Notes: a model not told the origin generated them from the letters alone. A DNA stretch of 64,000 nucleotides from Janthinobacterium sp. (GCA_025360045.1 JANYCY010000057.1:34599-98598), one strand, 5' to 3'; positions 37,020-46,771 are shown, counted from the first letter of the stretch. A program made the numbers and translations.

Positions 37020-37748
37020 ATGAAACGAATTGCTACTCTGCTCTTGCTCGCATTTTCTGTGCAGGCTCACGCTGGTCTTTTTGATGACAATGAAGCGCGC
37101 CAGCAATTAAATGATTTGCGTAATGCTCAAACCCAAATACAAAAAAAGACCGATGATCGCTTGATGCAACTAGAGGCAGGCAATAGCCGCTCTATCGAAT
37201 TAGTCGGCCAGCTAGAAAAGCTGCGCCAAGAAATTGCCACTTTGCGTGGGCAAAATGAGGTACTGCAATTTAATCTGGACGAAGCCGCCAAGCGCCAGAA
37301 AGATCTTTACACTGATCTAGATGCTCGGATGCGTGCAATGGAATTGGCTAAAGTAGAAAGCAAAGCCGCCGCTGTTGTGTCCGAACAGCAGCAATTAGAC
37401 GATATCGTGCAGCTCACTCGCTCAGGCAAGCACAAAGACGCCGTTGTTGGCTTACAAAAATTTATTAATGAAAACACCGGCAGCGCTCAGCTTCCCACCG
37501 CCTATTACTGGATGGGCGTCAGCCAAACGGCGCTTAAAAGCTATAAGGGCGCACAGACCTCTTATCAGCAGGTACTCGCCAGCAATGACGAAACCCACGC
37601 TCCTGATGCATTGTTTGGCCTAGCCATTATTGCCAACGCACTGGGCGATAAAAAATCATCGCGCAAATACCTGTTACAGCTGATTGAAAAGTATCCACAG
37701 GCAGAAAAAGCCGCTGCAGCCAAGAAAGCATTACTTGCAACCGATTAA
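37020..37748 (+). CDS. cpoB: Cell division coordinator CpoB (YbgF)
   Basis: A 242-aa periplasmic protein. A signal peptide (MKRIATLLLLAFSVQAHA) is followed by a coiled-coil trimerisation segment (about 25-120, rich in Gln/Leu) and TPR repeats (about 130-240: HKDAVVGLQKFINEN, YKGAQTSYQQVLASN, KKSSRKYLLQLIEKYPQ). CpoB coordinates Tol-Pal with peptidoglycan synthesis at the septum. The ATG at 37020 is chosen because it opens the signal peptide; no clear Shine-Dalgarno precedes it. Confidence 0.94.
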   Translation: MKRIATLLLLAFSVQAHAGLFDDNEARQQLNDLRNAQTQIQKKTDDRLMQLEAGNSRSIELVGQLEKLRQEIATLRGQNEVLQFNLDEAAKRQKDLYTDLDARMRAMELAKVESKAAAVVSEQQQLDDIVQLTRSGKHKDAVVGLQKFINENTGSAQLPTAYYWMGVSQTALKSYKGAQTSYQQVLASNDETHAPDALFGLAIIANALGDKKSSRKYLLQLIEKYPQAEKAAAAKKALLATD

Positions 37749-37832
37749 GTGTCATTAAAACAACGCTAAAAACACTAAAACTGCGTAAAATTGCTCAGCT
37801 TAGCTGAAACATTGCAACGCCCACATTTTTAC

Positions 37833-37890
37833 CCGGCGTCACCGATCAGGTTGGCGCCGTTTTTATTTCCACCGGACTGTTTTCCGGTTT
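37833..37890 (+). terminator. Terminator region after cpoB
   Basis: CGGCG...CGCCG with an inner partly paired CACC/GGTTG arm is followed by TTTTTATTT (37833-37866). Directly after it lies a second hairpin, CCGGA...TCCGG followed by TTT (37872-37890). The double arrangement ends the tol-pal operon before queE. Confidence 0.8.
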
Positions 37891-37926
37891 GCCATGCAGC
37901 AATTGCCGCTGGCTTAGGAGCGACTC

Positions 37927-38571
37927 TTGAAAGACGCATTACGCATTACCGAAATCTTCTGCTCATTGCAGGGCGAGACCACCCGTATGGGCCTGCCTAC
38001 GGTGTTTGTCCGCCTTACCGGCTGTCCGCTGCGCTGTGGCTATTGCGACAGCGCCTATGCTTTTACCGGCGGCGAAACGCAATCTTTTCAAACCATCCTC
38101 GATAAAATCGCCTCGTTCAATACCCAGCATATTTGCGTCACCGGCGGCGAGCCACTGGCGCAAAAAGGCGTGCACGAACTGATGCGCTTGCTTTGCGATG
38201 CGGGCTACTCACTTAGCTTAGAAACCAGTGGGGCTTTATCGATTGCCAATGTCGACCCGCGTGTTTCACGCATTCTAGATATCAAAACGCCAGGCTCGGG
38301 TGAATTAGCCAAGATGCACTGGGAAAACCTCGATTACGTGAATAAAGCAGACGAAATCAAGTTTGTTTTATGCGATCGCAGCGATTACGAATGGGCACGC
38401 GATTTAATCCGCGAGCGTCATTTAGAAACGCTGGCCCCCGTGCTGATGTCGCCCGTCTGGGAAACCCTCCCTCCTGCAAACCTCGCCGCTTGGGTGCTGG
38501 AAGATCATTTGCCAGTACGTATGCAAGTGCAATTACACAAAATCCTCTGGGGTGAACGTCCCGGCGTTTAA
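37927..38571 (+). CDS. queE: 7-carboxy-7-deazaguanine synthase QueE
   Basis: A 214-aa radical SAM enzyme converting 6-carboxytetrahydropterin to 7-carboxy-7-deazaguanine in queuosine synthesis. It has the iron-sulfur motif CPLRCGYC (CX3CX2C, about residues 32-39), the GGE segment VTGGEPLAQ, and ETSGALSI. The start is TTG, with GGAG six bases upstream. The partner queC lies 1 kb downstream, separated by a repeat element and a small secreted protein gene. Confidence 0.95.
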   Translation: MKDALRITEIFCSLQGETTRMGLPTVFVRLTGCPLRCGYCDSAYAFTGGETQSFQTILDKIASFNTQHICVTGGEPLAQKGVHELMRLLCDAGYSLSLETSGALSIANVDPRVSRILDIKTPGSGELAKMHWENLDYVNKADEIKFVLCDRSDYEWARDLIRERHLETLAPVLMSPVWETLPPANLAAWVLEDHLPVRMQVQLHKILWGERPGV

Positions 38572-38676
38572 CAGGCAGATGGATGGTGTTTTTCCGCCTA
38601 GATGGCCAGACAAGCACCACCCACCTCGGCTATTATTTTGATCCAGATCAGTGCAGTGCTTTGGGCTCACCTTATC

Positions 38677-39086
38677 AACTGATGTTACGCAACGGAAACC
38701 CAAATCTTGAACCACAGAGGGCACAGAGAACACGGAGTTTCACGGAGAAAAACAGGGCTTGAGTTGATTTTTTTCTCAGGTTTTAAGTATTTAAAAAGCC
38801 AGCAATTAGAATTCGTATAGCAGCTAATTGCACGGGGCTTAAATCTCCCCTTGAAACACGCCGGAACGAGGAACAAGCGGGGCGGGGGATCGCTTGGGAG
38901 CGAAGGATCCAGCCAATCCCGCCCACCGCCGACTCGATTGGACCGCAGCAGGGGCTTTCGTGTTTTTGAGGTTGCGGTTTTGCTTCCTTGCTTGGCCGTT
39001 CAAGAAAGGGAGTCCCCAGCGGGGATACCGCACCAAAACCAACGTGCCGAAGGCACTAAAAAGATGATCACTGCGTAACATCAGTT
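38677..39086 (+). repeat. Composite dispersed repeat, copy A, with 15-bp terminal inverted repeats
   Basis: The 410-bp segment is bounded by AACTGATGTTACGCA (38677-38691) and its exact reverse complement (39072-39086). Inside are the 5' module (AAACCCAAATCTTGAA, CACAGAG repeats, from 38696) and the structured 3' module from 38831 to 39062. The outer stem is ACACG (38856-38860) with CGTGT (38959-38963). The inner hairpin is GGCGGG (38881-38886) with CCCGCC (38918-38923). It ends with the GTGCC-GAA-GGCAC hairpin and a run of A. A 75-codon frame inside (38851-39078) is considered fortuitous. Confidence 0.85.
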
Positions 39087-39196
39087 ATCAACTTAGGCAA
39101 AATATTCAGAGCGTGGTGCGGCGCACAAAAAAATGGAATCTCTATACAAAGCCCAACCTTGCTCCGCCCAAATCATCATCTGACAAAAGTGATCTT

Positions 39197-39598
39197 ATGC
39201 GCTATTTTCTAGCTGTATTTGCACTCATGGCCGCGTTTGCTCAGGCAGAATCCACAGGGCCTGATGGAATGACAAACGCCCAGCTCGGTGAGTTTTTAAA
39301 ATCACTGCAAACGGCCGTCGCCAAAGACGATGCCGCCAGCGTTGCCAAGCTGGCACGCTTTCCCCTGCGGGTAAATCTGCCTAAGAAAAAAACACTGAAG
39401 GCACCGCAGTTTATTGCTCAGTACTCAAAAGTAATCACACCCAAAGTAAAAGCGGCCGTGCTGGCACAAACAGCTGAATCGCTGTTTCGCAATAGCAATG
39501 GCGCGATGATAGGCAATGGTGAAATCTGGTTTTCTGGCATCTGTCTGAATAAGCAATGCACCGAACAAACCACCAAAATTATCGCCATCAATCCATAA
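39197..39598 (+). CDS. Small secreted hypothetical protein
   Basis: A 133-aa protein with a clear signal peptide (MRYFLAVFALMAAFAQA). The mature part holds a helical segment (LGEFLKSLQTAVAKDDAASV), then FPLRVN, TLKAPQFIAQYSKVI and a C-terminal beta segment with two Cys (CLNKQC) that may form a disulfide. No family is assigned. The ATG at 39197 is chosen for the signal peptide; the frame is open upstream, but no good Shine-Dalgarno is seen. It lies between copy A of the repeat and queC, 25 bp before the queC start. Confidence 0.75.
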   Translation: MRYFLAVFALMAAFAQAESTGPDGMTNAQLGEFLKSLQTAVAKDDAASVAKLARFPLRVNLPKKKTLKAPQFIAQYSKVITPKVKAAVLAQTAESLFRNSNGAMIGNGEIWFSGICLNKQCTEQTTKIIAINP

Positions 39599-39623
39599 AC
39601 AACACATTTAAACTGAAAAGACC

Positions 39624-40307
39624 ATGACCAAAAAACCTGCAGTAATCTTACTCTCCGGTGGCCTAGATTCCGCCACCTGCCTTGCCATTGCTAAAGCTGA
39701 AGGCTTTGCGCCCTATTGCCTGTCTTTTGATTACGGCCAAAAGCACAACGCCGAGCTGAAAGCCGCCGCCCGCGTTGCAGAAGCGCTGGGCGCAGTTGAA
39801 CACCGTATTCTGAAAATTGATTTAGCAGGCTTTGGCGGATCGGCACTCACCGACGCCAATATTGATGTGCCAGTAGATGGCGGCAAGCCCGGCGAAATCC
39901 CTGTGACCTATGTGCCCGCACGCAACACCGTGCTACTCTCTTACGCGCTGGCATGGTCTGAAGTGCTGAAAGCCGATGATATTTTTATCGGCGTCAATGC
40001 CGTAGATTATTCAGGCTACCCAGATTGCCGCCCAGAATACATTGCGTCATTCCAAGCTATGGCAAGGCTGGCCACTAAGGTGGGCGTTGAAGGATCAAAA
40101 CTCACCATCCACACCCCGCTGCTGAAACTCACCAAAGCAGAAATCGCCCAAAAAGGCACCGAGCTAGGTGTGGATTACGCCCTTACCGTCACCTGCTACA
40201 AAGCCGATGATGAAGGCCGCGCCTGCGGCCAATGCGAAGCCTGCCGCCTGCGTAGTGCTGGTTTTGCCAATGCGGGGTTGACTGATCCGACTCGCTACCA
40301 GCAATAA
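39624..40307 (+). CDS. queC: 7-cyano-7-deazaguanine synthase QueC
   Basis: A 227-aa ATP-dependent enzyme converting 7-carboxy-7-deazaguanine to preQ0. The PP-loop SGGLDSATC, the [14 protein letters not shown] segment and the C-terminal zinc site ([16 protein letters not shown]) are all present. It works one step after QueE. The stop is followed eight bases later by the outer arm of a repeat element. Confidence 0.96.
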   Translation: MTKKPAVILLSGGLDSATCLAIAKAEGFAPYCLSFDYGQKHNAELKAAARVAEALGAVEHRILKIDLAGFGGSALTDANIDVPVDGGKPGEIPVTYVPARNTVLLSYALAWSEVLKADDIFIGVNAVDYSGYPDCRPEYIASFQAMARLATKVGVEGSKLTIHTPLLKLTKAEIAQKGTELGVDYALTVTCYKADDEGRACGQCEACRLRSAGFANAGLTDPTRYQQ

Positions 40308-40387
40308 GAGGAATTCGTAGGTTGGGTTAACAGCTTTATCGTGTTATACGCATCAAGTTAAGCCAATGGCTATACTTGGTTTTTTTG

Positions 40388-40450
40388 TAGGGCGGGTGCA
40401 ACCCGCCAGGTTTTGGCATGAAATGCCATGAAAACGGCGGGTTTCACCCC
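40388..40450. repeat. Short palindromic element between queC and hemB
   Basis: It starts GTAGGGCGGGTGCAACCCGCC, shown here in two parts: GTAGGGC and GGGTGCAACCC. It contains an internal TTTTGGCAT...ATGCCATGAAAA palindrome and ends GGCGGGTTTCACCCC. It belongs to the same class as the other GTAGGGTGGG-type palindromes in the window. Confidence 0.55.
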
Positions 40451-40514
40451 ATGTGCGCTAAGCAAATTGATTTTGAATTGGCAAACCACGAAAAAACACT
40501 ATGTCCACGCTCTC

Positions 40515-40766
40515 GGCACGGGGCTTAAATCCCCCCCTGAAGCACGCCGAAGCGAGGAACAAGCGGGGCGGGGTAGTCGTCAATTCGTGTTTGAGCGAAG
40601 CGAGTTGAATTGACGCCGCCTCGATTGTCCGCAGTGAGGGGCCTTCGTGCTGTTCGGGGCGGCCTTCTTTGGCTTCGTTTCTTGGCCGTTCAAGAAAGGA
40701 AGGCCCCCGCGGTGGCCAACCGCTCCAAAATCAACGTGCCGAAGGCACTAAAAAGATCTTTTTGAC
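40515..40766 (+). repeat. Composite dispersed repeat, copy B (3' module only)
   Basis: It has the GGGG/CCCC hairpin, an outer stem GCACG (40542-40546) with CGTGC (40646-40650), and an inner stem CGTCAATTC (40578-40586) with GAATTGACG (40607-40615). Then come TTTCTTG/CAAGAAA, a GGCC/GGCC arm where other copies have TCCCC/GGGGA, and the terminal GTGCC/GGCAC hairpin. It ends in the palindrome AAAAAGATCTTTTT. The CACAGAG-rich 5' module is absent. Confidence 0.85.
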
Positions 40767-40912
40767 TTTGGTTAGTGCGTATGGGGTTAACAGCTTTATC
40801 GCGTAACCCAACATCCTTTTGCAGCTAAATGTTGGGTTACGCGGGGTTGTCCGCAAAAATCGGCGCCCCCCCCGCTAACCCAACCTACGAGAGCATCACG
40901 CCCTCACAGCAA

Positions 40913-41923
<1,011 letters not shown>

Positions 41924-41993
41924 CTACCGATAAATGAGTGCGCTTATTTTAGCGAAGATTGAGAGGGGATGATTGCGCAATGCTGACAAAACA

Positions 41994-42029
41994 TGAAAAA
42001 AAATGGGGTGAAGCAATGTTCACCCCATT
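41994..42029 (-). terminator. Terminator of dadA
   Basis: On the minus strand AATGGGGTGAA, a six-base loop and TTCACCCCATT are followed by eight T residues, directly after the dadA stop. Confidence 0.95.
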
Positions 42030-42035
42030 CCAACA

Positions 42036-43289
42036 TCAATAACGCGCCAAAGCCAAGCCGCTGCTTTCGATTTCTGGTGGCTTCCTAGTAATCAAATCAG
42101 CCAAGACACGGCCAGATCCGCAGGCCATCGTCCAGCCTAATGTACCGTGGCCAGTATTCAGCCACAGATTTGGATAAGACGTGCCACCCACCAGCGGCGT
42201 GCCATCCGGAGTCATTGGGCGCAGGCCAGTCCAAGGCTCACCCTTGCTGGTGTCACCCGCATCAGGGAAGAGATCATTAGTGACCATGGCCAGCGTGGCA
42301 ACGCGGCCCATATCCAGATGCTTATCGTAACCTGCAACCTCTGCCATGCCACCTACACGCAGGCGGGAATCAAAGCGGGTCAGCGCAATTTTGTAGCTCT
42401 CATCCAGTACGGTAGAACGTGGTGCCGCATCGGCATTTTTTAAAGGAATAGTCAGCGAATAACCTTTCACCGGATAAACAGGTAAGTCCAGCCCCAGCGG
42501 CAAGGCCAGAGCACGCGATGTGCAGCCAGCGGCCAGCACTACATGATCGGCATCGAGAATTTCACCGCCCTTCAGCTGTACCTGGCGGATTTGCTGATTT
42601 GCAGCAATCAAGCGCTCAACCGTCACGCCGTAGCGAAATACCACTCCAGCGGCTTCGCATCGAGCTGCCAGCTCGTCGGTAAACATCTTGCAATCGCCAG
42701 TCTCATCATTAGGCAATTGCAAAGCGCCAACTAATTTACCCGGCACCCGCGCCAGAGCAGGCTCTACATCAAGCAGGCCTTGCACATCCAGCAAGTGATT
42801 CGGCACACCAATCGCGCTTAAGATATCTGAATCGCGTTGTGCAGCCTCTAACTGCTTGGCCGTACGGAATACTTGCAAAGTGCCTAAGCTGCGTTGCTCG
42901 TATTGCAGATCAAGCTCTTCACGCAAATCACGCAGGCAATCGCGGCTGTATTCTGCCAAAGGCACCATGCGGCCCTTATTACGCTCGTAAGCGGCATGGG
43001 TGCAATTAGCCAGCATCCTTGCCATCCACGACAGCTGAAACAAGCTGCCATCAGGGCGAATTTTGAGTGGGGAATGCGGCTGAGTCAGCCATTTAACCGC
43101 TTTCCACGGGATGCCCGGCGCGGCCCAAGGAGCAGCGTAGCCAGGGGACACTTGGCCCGCATTGGCAAAGCTCGTTTCGGTTGCAGGCCCGTCCAGTTGT
43201 TCTAGTACGGTGACTTCGCATCCCGCTGCGCGCAGGTAGTGCGCAGTTGCTACGCCGACAACGCCAGCTCCGATTACAATGACTTGCAT
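42036..43289 (-). CDS. dadA: D-amino acid dehydrogenase
   Basis: A 417-aa FAD-dependent, membrane-associated dehydrogenase oxidising D-amino acids such as D-alanine to 2-oxoacids with electrons passed to quinone. The dinucleotide-binding motif VIGAGVVGVATAHYL opens the protein. Other family segments are SPGYAAPWAAPGIPWKAVKW and, at the C-terminus, GLRPMTPDGTPLVG and NTGHGTLGWTMACGSG. No alanine racemase (dadX) gene is adjacent. It has its own terminator. Confidence 0.94.
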   Translation of the reverse strand: MQVIVIGAGVVGVATAHYLRAAGCEVTVLEQLDGPATETSFANAGQVSPGYAAPWAAPGIPWKAVKWLTQPHSPLKIRPDGSLFQLSWMARMLANCTHAAYERNKGRMVPLAEYSRDCLRDLREELDLQYEQRSLGTLQVFRTAKQLEAAQRDSDILSAIGVPNHLLDVQGLLDVEPALARVPGKLVGALQLPNDETGDCKMFTDELAARCEAAGVVFRYGVTVERLIAANQQIRQVQLKGGEILDADHVVLAAGCTSRALALPLGLDLPVYPVKGYSLTIPLKNADAAPRSTVLDESYKIALTRFDSRLRVGGMAEVAGYDKHLDMGRVATLAMVTNDLFPDAGDTSKGEPWTGLRPMTPDGTPLVGGTSYPNLWLNTGHGTLGWTMACGSGRVLADLITRKPPEIESSGLALARY

Positions 43290-43635
43290 ATTATTTAATC
43301 CTTAACCCACTGGGTATGTACTGTTTGCAGCATATCGCTGGGGGGTAGTTTCAGCGATAGGTGATTCCCCTTGCATAAGTATATTTGGGTATTTATTCAT
43401 TTATCAAATAAATAAAGAAATGTTCAACCCAACTTTTTGATATATACGCAATTTAATTGTGATATATGTAAAATATTGAGCATAAATTTTTTGTTTGCTT
43501 GCGCCTCTGTAAAGCTTTTATCTAGATTAGGGGAAATAAATCTTTGTGGTAAGTAAGTAGCTAATTTTTAAATATCTTGCCCAAGGTAAAAACATACCGT
43601 ACGATTGGTTTGTTTTTATATCGCAGGCTGCCGTA
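43290..43635. other. 346-bp region between dadA and the TetR gene
   Basis: An A/T-rich divergent promoter region. It contains an AT-rich palindrome-like stretch (ATTTATTCATTTATCAAATAAATAAA, here only described) near 43391 and the putative TetR operator near 43592. No open frame with a credible start was found. Confidence 0.5.
43590..43614. promoter_or_regulatory. Putative TetR operator upstream of the regulator
   Basis: AAACATACCG followed by TACGATTGGT lies just upstream of the tetR-family start. The same AAACATACCG string recurs before the HPP gene at about 44209, suggesting a shared operator and autoregulation. Symmetry here is imperfect. Confidence 0.45.
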
Positions 43636-44172
43636 ATGACTAAGCAACAGCTAATCGATCAAGCTACCGCGCTATTCAGAATGAAGGGCTATTCTGCGAC
43701 CAGCATCAATGAAATCGTGCAGGCCTGCGGCATTACCAAGGGTAGCCTTTATCACCACTTTGCCAGCAAAGAGGCGCTGGGGCTGGCTACGCTAGAGCAA
43801 TTAGAGGCCTATTTTGACGAGCATATCTTCTCCAAGATACGCCAAGATCCGTCCGTAGCAGGCCTTGCTGCGTTGAATCTAGCCATTGAAGAGTTCTTTT
43901 GGCTGCACCCCAATGGCTGCCTGCTTGCCAACCTAAGCTTGGAAATTGGCGCAAGTTATGAGCCATTCCAAACCGCTATTCTGTATTTTTTTAGCAAGTG
44001 GCAAAGCTGCTACTACCAAGCGTTTATTGCTTTTTACCCAAGTGACCAAGCCAAAACACTGAGCATTGACGCCCTCGCCATCGTACAAGGCTGCATTTTA
44101 ATGTACCGAGTCAATGGCAATATCGAGCCCTTGCAGCGTCAGCAGCAAGCTTTGCTCAAGCTCTGTGCTTAA
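43636..44172 (+). CDS. TetR/AcrR-family transcriptional regulator
   Basis: A 178-aa repressor. The N-terminal helix-turn-helix (about residues 10-55; SATSINEIVQACGITKGSLY, then HHFASKEAL) is canonical. The ligand domain is helical with several Cys and aromatic residues, so the inducer cannot be predicted. It is followed after 71 bp by an HPP-family membrane protein gene carrying a similar operator, which is its likely target. Confidence 0.9.
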   Translation: MTKQQLIDQATALFRMKGYSATSINEIVQACGITKGSLYHHFASKEALGLATLEQLEAYFDEHIFSKIRQDPSVAGLAALNLAIEEFFWLHPNGCLLANLSLEIGASYEPFQTAILYFFSKWQSCYYQAFIAFYPSDQAKTLSIDALAIVQGCILMYRVNGNIEPLQRQQQALLKLCA

Positions 44173-44211
44173 TTGAAACGGGCAGGATTAAACTCGCCTC
44201 GCATAAAAAAC

Positions 44212-44229
44212 ATACCGATCGTTCAGTAT
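44212..44229. promoter_or_regulatory. Putative TetR operator upstream of the HPP gene
   Basis: ATACCGA-TCGT-TCAGTAT is an 18-base dyad with six of seven arm positions matching. It lies 15 bases before the HPP-family start codon and shares ACATACCG with the site upstream of the TetR gene. Confidence 0.55.
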
Positions 44230-44243
44230 AAAGAAGGAAGATG

Positions 44244-44717
44244 ATGATAGATAAGCAAACTTTAAAGCAGGCCTTATTTGCTGGAATAGGTGGATTTATT
44301 GCTATTTTACTGCTGGCGAGTGCCAGTAAAATGGGGGCGGCGGCGCTGATTATGGCGCCATTTGGTGCAACGTGTGTGCTGCTGTTCGCACTACCCGAAG
44401 CGCCACTTTCTCAGCCACGGAATGTAATAGGCGGGCATTTACTTTCTGCTGCGGTGGGGCTGGCGTTTTATTCGCTCGCACCAAACACCCCCTTCTTTGC
44501 CGCGCTGGCAGTGGGTTTCGCCATCAGTGCCATGGTGCTCACTAAAACAACTCATCCACCTGCAGGCGCAAATCCTCTGCTCTTTTTCCTAGCAGCCAAG
44601 CCATTGGGAGCGTGGTTTTTACTCACCCCAGTGGCAAGTGGCGCTATTTTACTAGTGCTACTCGCCACCCTTTACCACCGTGCCACAGGTAAATTTAGCT
44701 ATCCAGTGAAGCGTTAA
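44244..44717 (+). CDS. HPP-family integral membrane protein
   Basis: A 157-aa membrane protein with four transmembrane helices. The family signature THPPAGANPLLFF (about residues 104-116) is present, and the N-terminal region has MAPFGATCVLLFALPEAPLSQPRN. Some HPP proteins have been linked to nitrite transport, but function here is unknown. The second ATG at 44244 is better spaced from AGGA than 44241. The stop overlaps the convergent elaA stop by four bases. Confidence 0.88.
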   Translation: MIDKQTLKQALFAGIGGFIAILLLASASKMGAAALIMAPFGATCVLLFALPEAPLSQPRNVIGGHLLSAAVGLAFYSLAPNTPFFAALAVGFAISAMVLTKTTHPPAGANPLLFFLAAKPLGAWFLLTPVASGAILLVLLATLYHRATGKFSYPVKR

Positions 44718-45166
44718 GCAGCAATCACCATATCGATATGCGGAATATTGTCTTCTAAATATTCCTGCCCCACAGGCACAAAACCAAAATTGCCGTAAAA
44801 GCCCTGCAAATGGGATTGCGCGCCAATGCGATGGCCTTGCTTAGGGTAAAGCTGTTCTGAATAACGTAAGCCTTCTGCTACCAGCTTCGATCCAGTCCCA
44901 CCGCGCCGGGCATCAGGGTGAGTAATCACTCGCCCAATTGAAGGCTCCGTATATTTAAGGCTCGGCGGCACTAGGCGCAAGCTGGCAAGCACTTGACCAT
45001 GTTGATCAAAACCCAGCAAATGCTGCGAAACGGCGTCGTATTTGTCCATATCTGGATAGACGCAATTTTGCTCAACAATAAATACGTCTTGCCGCAGCTT
45101 TAGATACGCATACAAAGTCAGCGCATCAAAATCTGCCAATCCAAACCAGCGCCATTGCAATTCCAT
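44714..45166 (-). CDS. elaA: ElaA-type GNAT acetyltransferase
   Basis: A 150-aa N-acetyltransferase of the ElaA family. The N-terminal LYAYLKLRQDVFIVEQNCVY is diagnostic, and the acetyl-CoA loop reads VITHPDARRGGTGSKLV. The C-terminal GFYGNFGFVPVGQEYLEDNIPH completes the fold. The substrate is unknown. It is convergent with the HPP gene (stops overlap) and downstream of the argH terminator. Confidence 0.92.
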   Translation of the reverse strand: MELQWRWFGLADFDALTLYAYLKLRQDVFIVEQNCVYPDMDKYDAVSQHLLGFDQHGQVLASLRLVPPSLKYTEPSIGRVITHPDARRGGTGSKLVAEGLRYSEQLYPKQGHRIGAQSHLQGFYGNFGFVPVGQEYLEDNIPHIDMVIAA

Positions 45167-45175
45167 GATGGACCC

Positions 45176-45201
45176 CTAAAAAAAGGCTGCCGAAGCAGCC
45201 T
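45176..45201 (-). terminator. Terminator downstream of argH
   Basis: AGGCTGC, a TTCG loop and GCAGCCT on the minus strand are followed by seven T residues. It lies after the palindromic element and only about 10 bases before the elaA start. Confidence 0.9.
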
Positions 45202-45252
45202 GTTAATACTCATTCAGCGAATATTTTTCCCTCAAAAAAAGCAAAAAGATCT

Positions 45253-45350
45253 GTGGACACAAAGCGAGGAAGAGCACACGGAGAACACAAAGAAAAACAT
45301 AAGTATTTCAATATTTTCTCTGTGTGCTCACTGATCTCTGTGTCTACAGG
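45253..45350. repeat. Palindromic element made of two inverted CACAGAG-type modules
   Basis: CTGTGGACACAAAG...AGAGCACACGGAGA on the left pairs imperfectly with TCTCTGTGTGCTC...CTCTGTGTCTACAG on the right, around a central AAGTATTTCAATATTTT loop. Both arms resemble the 5' module of the composite repeat, arranged head to head. It lies in the 3' region of argH. Confidence 0.65.
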
Positions 45351-45382
45351 TTCGAAGTTTTTTTTGAGGGGCGGCTAAAGTA

Positions 45383-46771
45383 CTAGCAGCCTAGCTTTTC
45401 ACGCCATCTAGCAATTTGCACCAGTACTTGAAATGGCGCCGTGCCACCCACGTGATTACGCGCGTTTAAAGAGCCTTCCAGCGTCAGCACTTCAAAAATA
45501 TCTTCGCCAATCAATGGGGAAAAGCTTTGCAACTCAACCAATTGCAAATCGCCAAGGTCTTTATGCTTTTGCTCGGCATAACGCACAGCCAAAGCCACGG
45601 CTTCGTGCGCATCGCGGAAAGGAATACCGCGCTTCACTAGATAATCGGCCAAATCGGTTGCGGTAGAGAAGCCCTGCTTCACCGCACGCACCATCGCTTC
45701 TGGCTTCACGGTAATGCCACGCATCATGTCTGCATAAATTCTGAGGGTATCGGTCAGGGTATCGACGGTATCAAATAGCGGTTCTTTATCTTCTTGATTG
45801 TCTTTATTGTAAGCCAGCGGCTGGCCTTTCATTAAAGTGAGCAGGGAAATCAAGCTGCCATTAACACGGCCGGTTTTCCCACGCACTAGCTCTGGCACAT
45901 CTGGGTTTTTCTTTTGCGGCATGATCGAGCTGCCAGTGCAAAAGCGATCGGCAATATCAATAAAGCCGTAACGTGGGCTCATCCACAGAATTAGCTCTTC
46001 AGATAAGCGCGATAGATGCGTCATGACCAGCGCAGCGGCGGCGGTAAATTCAATCGCAAAATCGCGATCAGAGACCGCATCGAGCGAGTTCTGACAGACT
46101 TCGTCAAAACCTAGCAATTTAGCGGTGTATTCTCTGTCGATTGGGTAGGTGGTGCCTGCCAGCGCTGCAGAGCCTAACGGTAAGCGATTGACGCGTTTAC
46201 GTGCGTCAATAAAGCGCTCCGCATCGCGGCCCAACATTTCTACGTAAGCCATCATATGGTGGCCAAAGGTCACAGGCTGGGCCACTTGCAAATGCGTAAA
46301 GCCTGGCATCACCGTAGAGGCATTTTTTTCTGCTAAATCAATCAGAGAAGCTTGTAGCTCATGCACAAGGCCAACGAGCAAATCAATTGCGCCGCGCAAA
46401 TATAGGCGGATATCGGTAGCAACCTGATCATTACGGCTGCGGCCGGTATGCAAGCGCTTACCCGCATCGCCTATCATTTGTGTAAGACGGCGCTCGATAT
46501 TCATATGCACGTCTTCTAGATCCAAGCTCCAAACAAACGTGCCTTCACGGATTTCGTTCAGGATATCGGCCATGCCGCCCTGAATGGATTTCAGATCTTC
46601 AATCGACAACACACCCACTTTATTCAACATGGTGGCGTGAGCCAAAGAGCCTTGGATATCGACTTCGGCCATGCGTTTATCAAAATCTACTGAGGCGGTA
46701 TAACGCTTGACGAGTTCGGTAACCGGCTCATTAAAACGGCCAGACCACATTTTTTTGCTCTGATCTTGCAT
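45383..46771 (-). CDS. argH: Argininosuccinate lyase
   Basis: A 462-aa enzyme splitting argininosuccinate into arginine and fumarate, the last step of arginine synthesis. The fumarase/aspartase signature [15 protein letters not shown] (about residues 280-294) carries the catalytic Ser loop. The N-terminal [10 protein letters not shown] and [13 protein letters not shown] segments are typical. It stands alone with a downstream palindromic repeat and terminator. Confidence 0.97.
   Translation of the reverse strand: MQDQSKKMWSGRFNEPVTELVKRYTASVDFDKRMAEVDIQGSLAHATMLNKVGVLSIEDLKSIQGGMADILNEIREGTFVWSLDLEDVHMNIERRLTQMIGDAGKRLHTGRSRNDQVATDIRLYLRGAIDLLVGLVHELQASLIDLAEKNASTVMPGFTHLQVAQPVTFGHHMMAYVEMLGRDAERFIDARKRVNRLPLGSAALAGTTYPIDREYTAKLLGFDEVCQNSLDAVSDRDFAIEFTAAAALVMTHLSRLSEELILWMSPRYGFIDIADRFCTGSSIMPQKKNPDVPELVRGKTGRVNGSLISLLTLMKGQPLAYNKDNQEDKEPLFDTVDTLTDTLRIYADMMRGITVKPEAMVRAVKQGFSTATDLADYLVKRGIPFRDAHEAVALAVRYAEQKHKDLGDLQLVELQSFSPLIGEDIFEVLTLEGSLNARNHVGGTAPFQVLVQIARWREKLGC

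Larger units (their letters stand above)
40315..40890. mobile_element. MITE-like element with 15-bp inverted ends, interrupted by other repeats
   Basis: TCGTAGGTTGGGTTA (40315-40329) and its perfect reverse complement TAACCCAACCTACGA (40876-40890) bracket the whole queC-hemB intergenic region. GGTTAACAGCTTTATCG occurs twice inside (about 40326 and 40785). These ends look like a short palindromic element of the kind seen intact at 60947-61013, here split apart by insertion of a GTAGGGCGGGTG palindrome and of repeat copy B. Confidence 0.6.

Noticed and set aside
37749..37926. PreQ1 riboswitch upstream of queE
   Set aside because: The region is explained by two terminator hairpins of the tol-pal operon; no preQ1 aptamer-like pseudoknot was recognised.
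38851..39078. Coding frame within repeat copy A, with similar frames in copies B and C
   Set aside because: The frames share a short Glu/Arg/Gly-rich string, but start and end differently, are broken in the variable hairpin, and the substitutions keep base pairing rather than codons.
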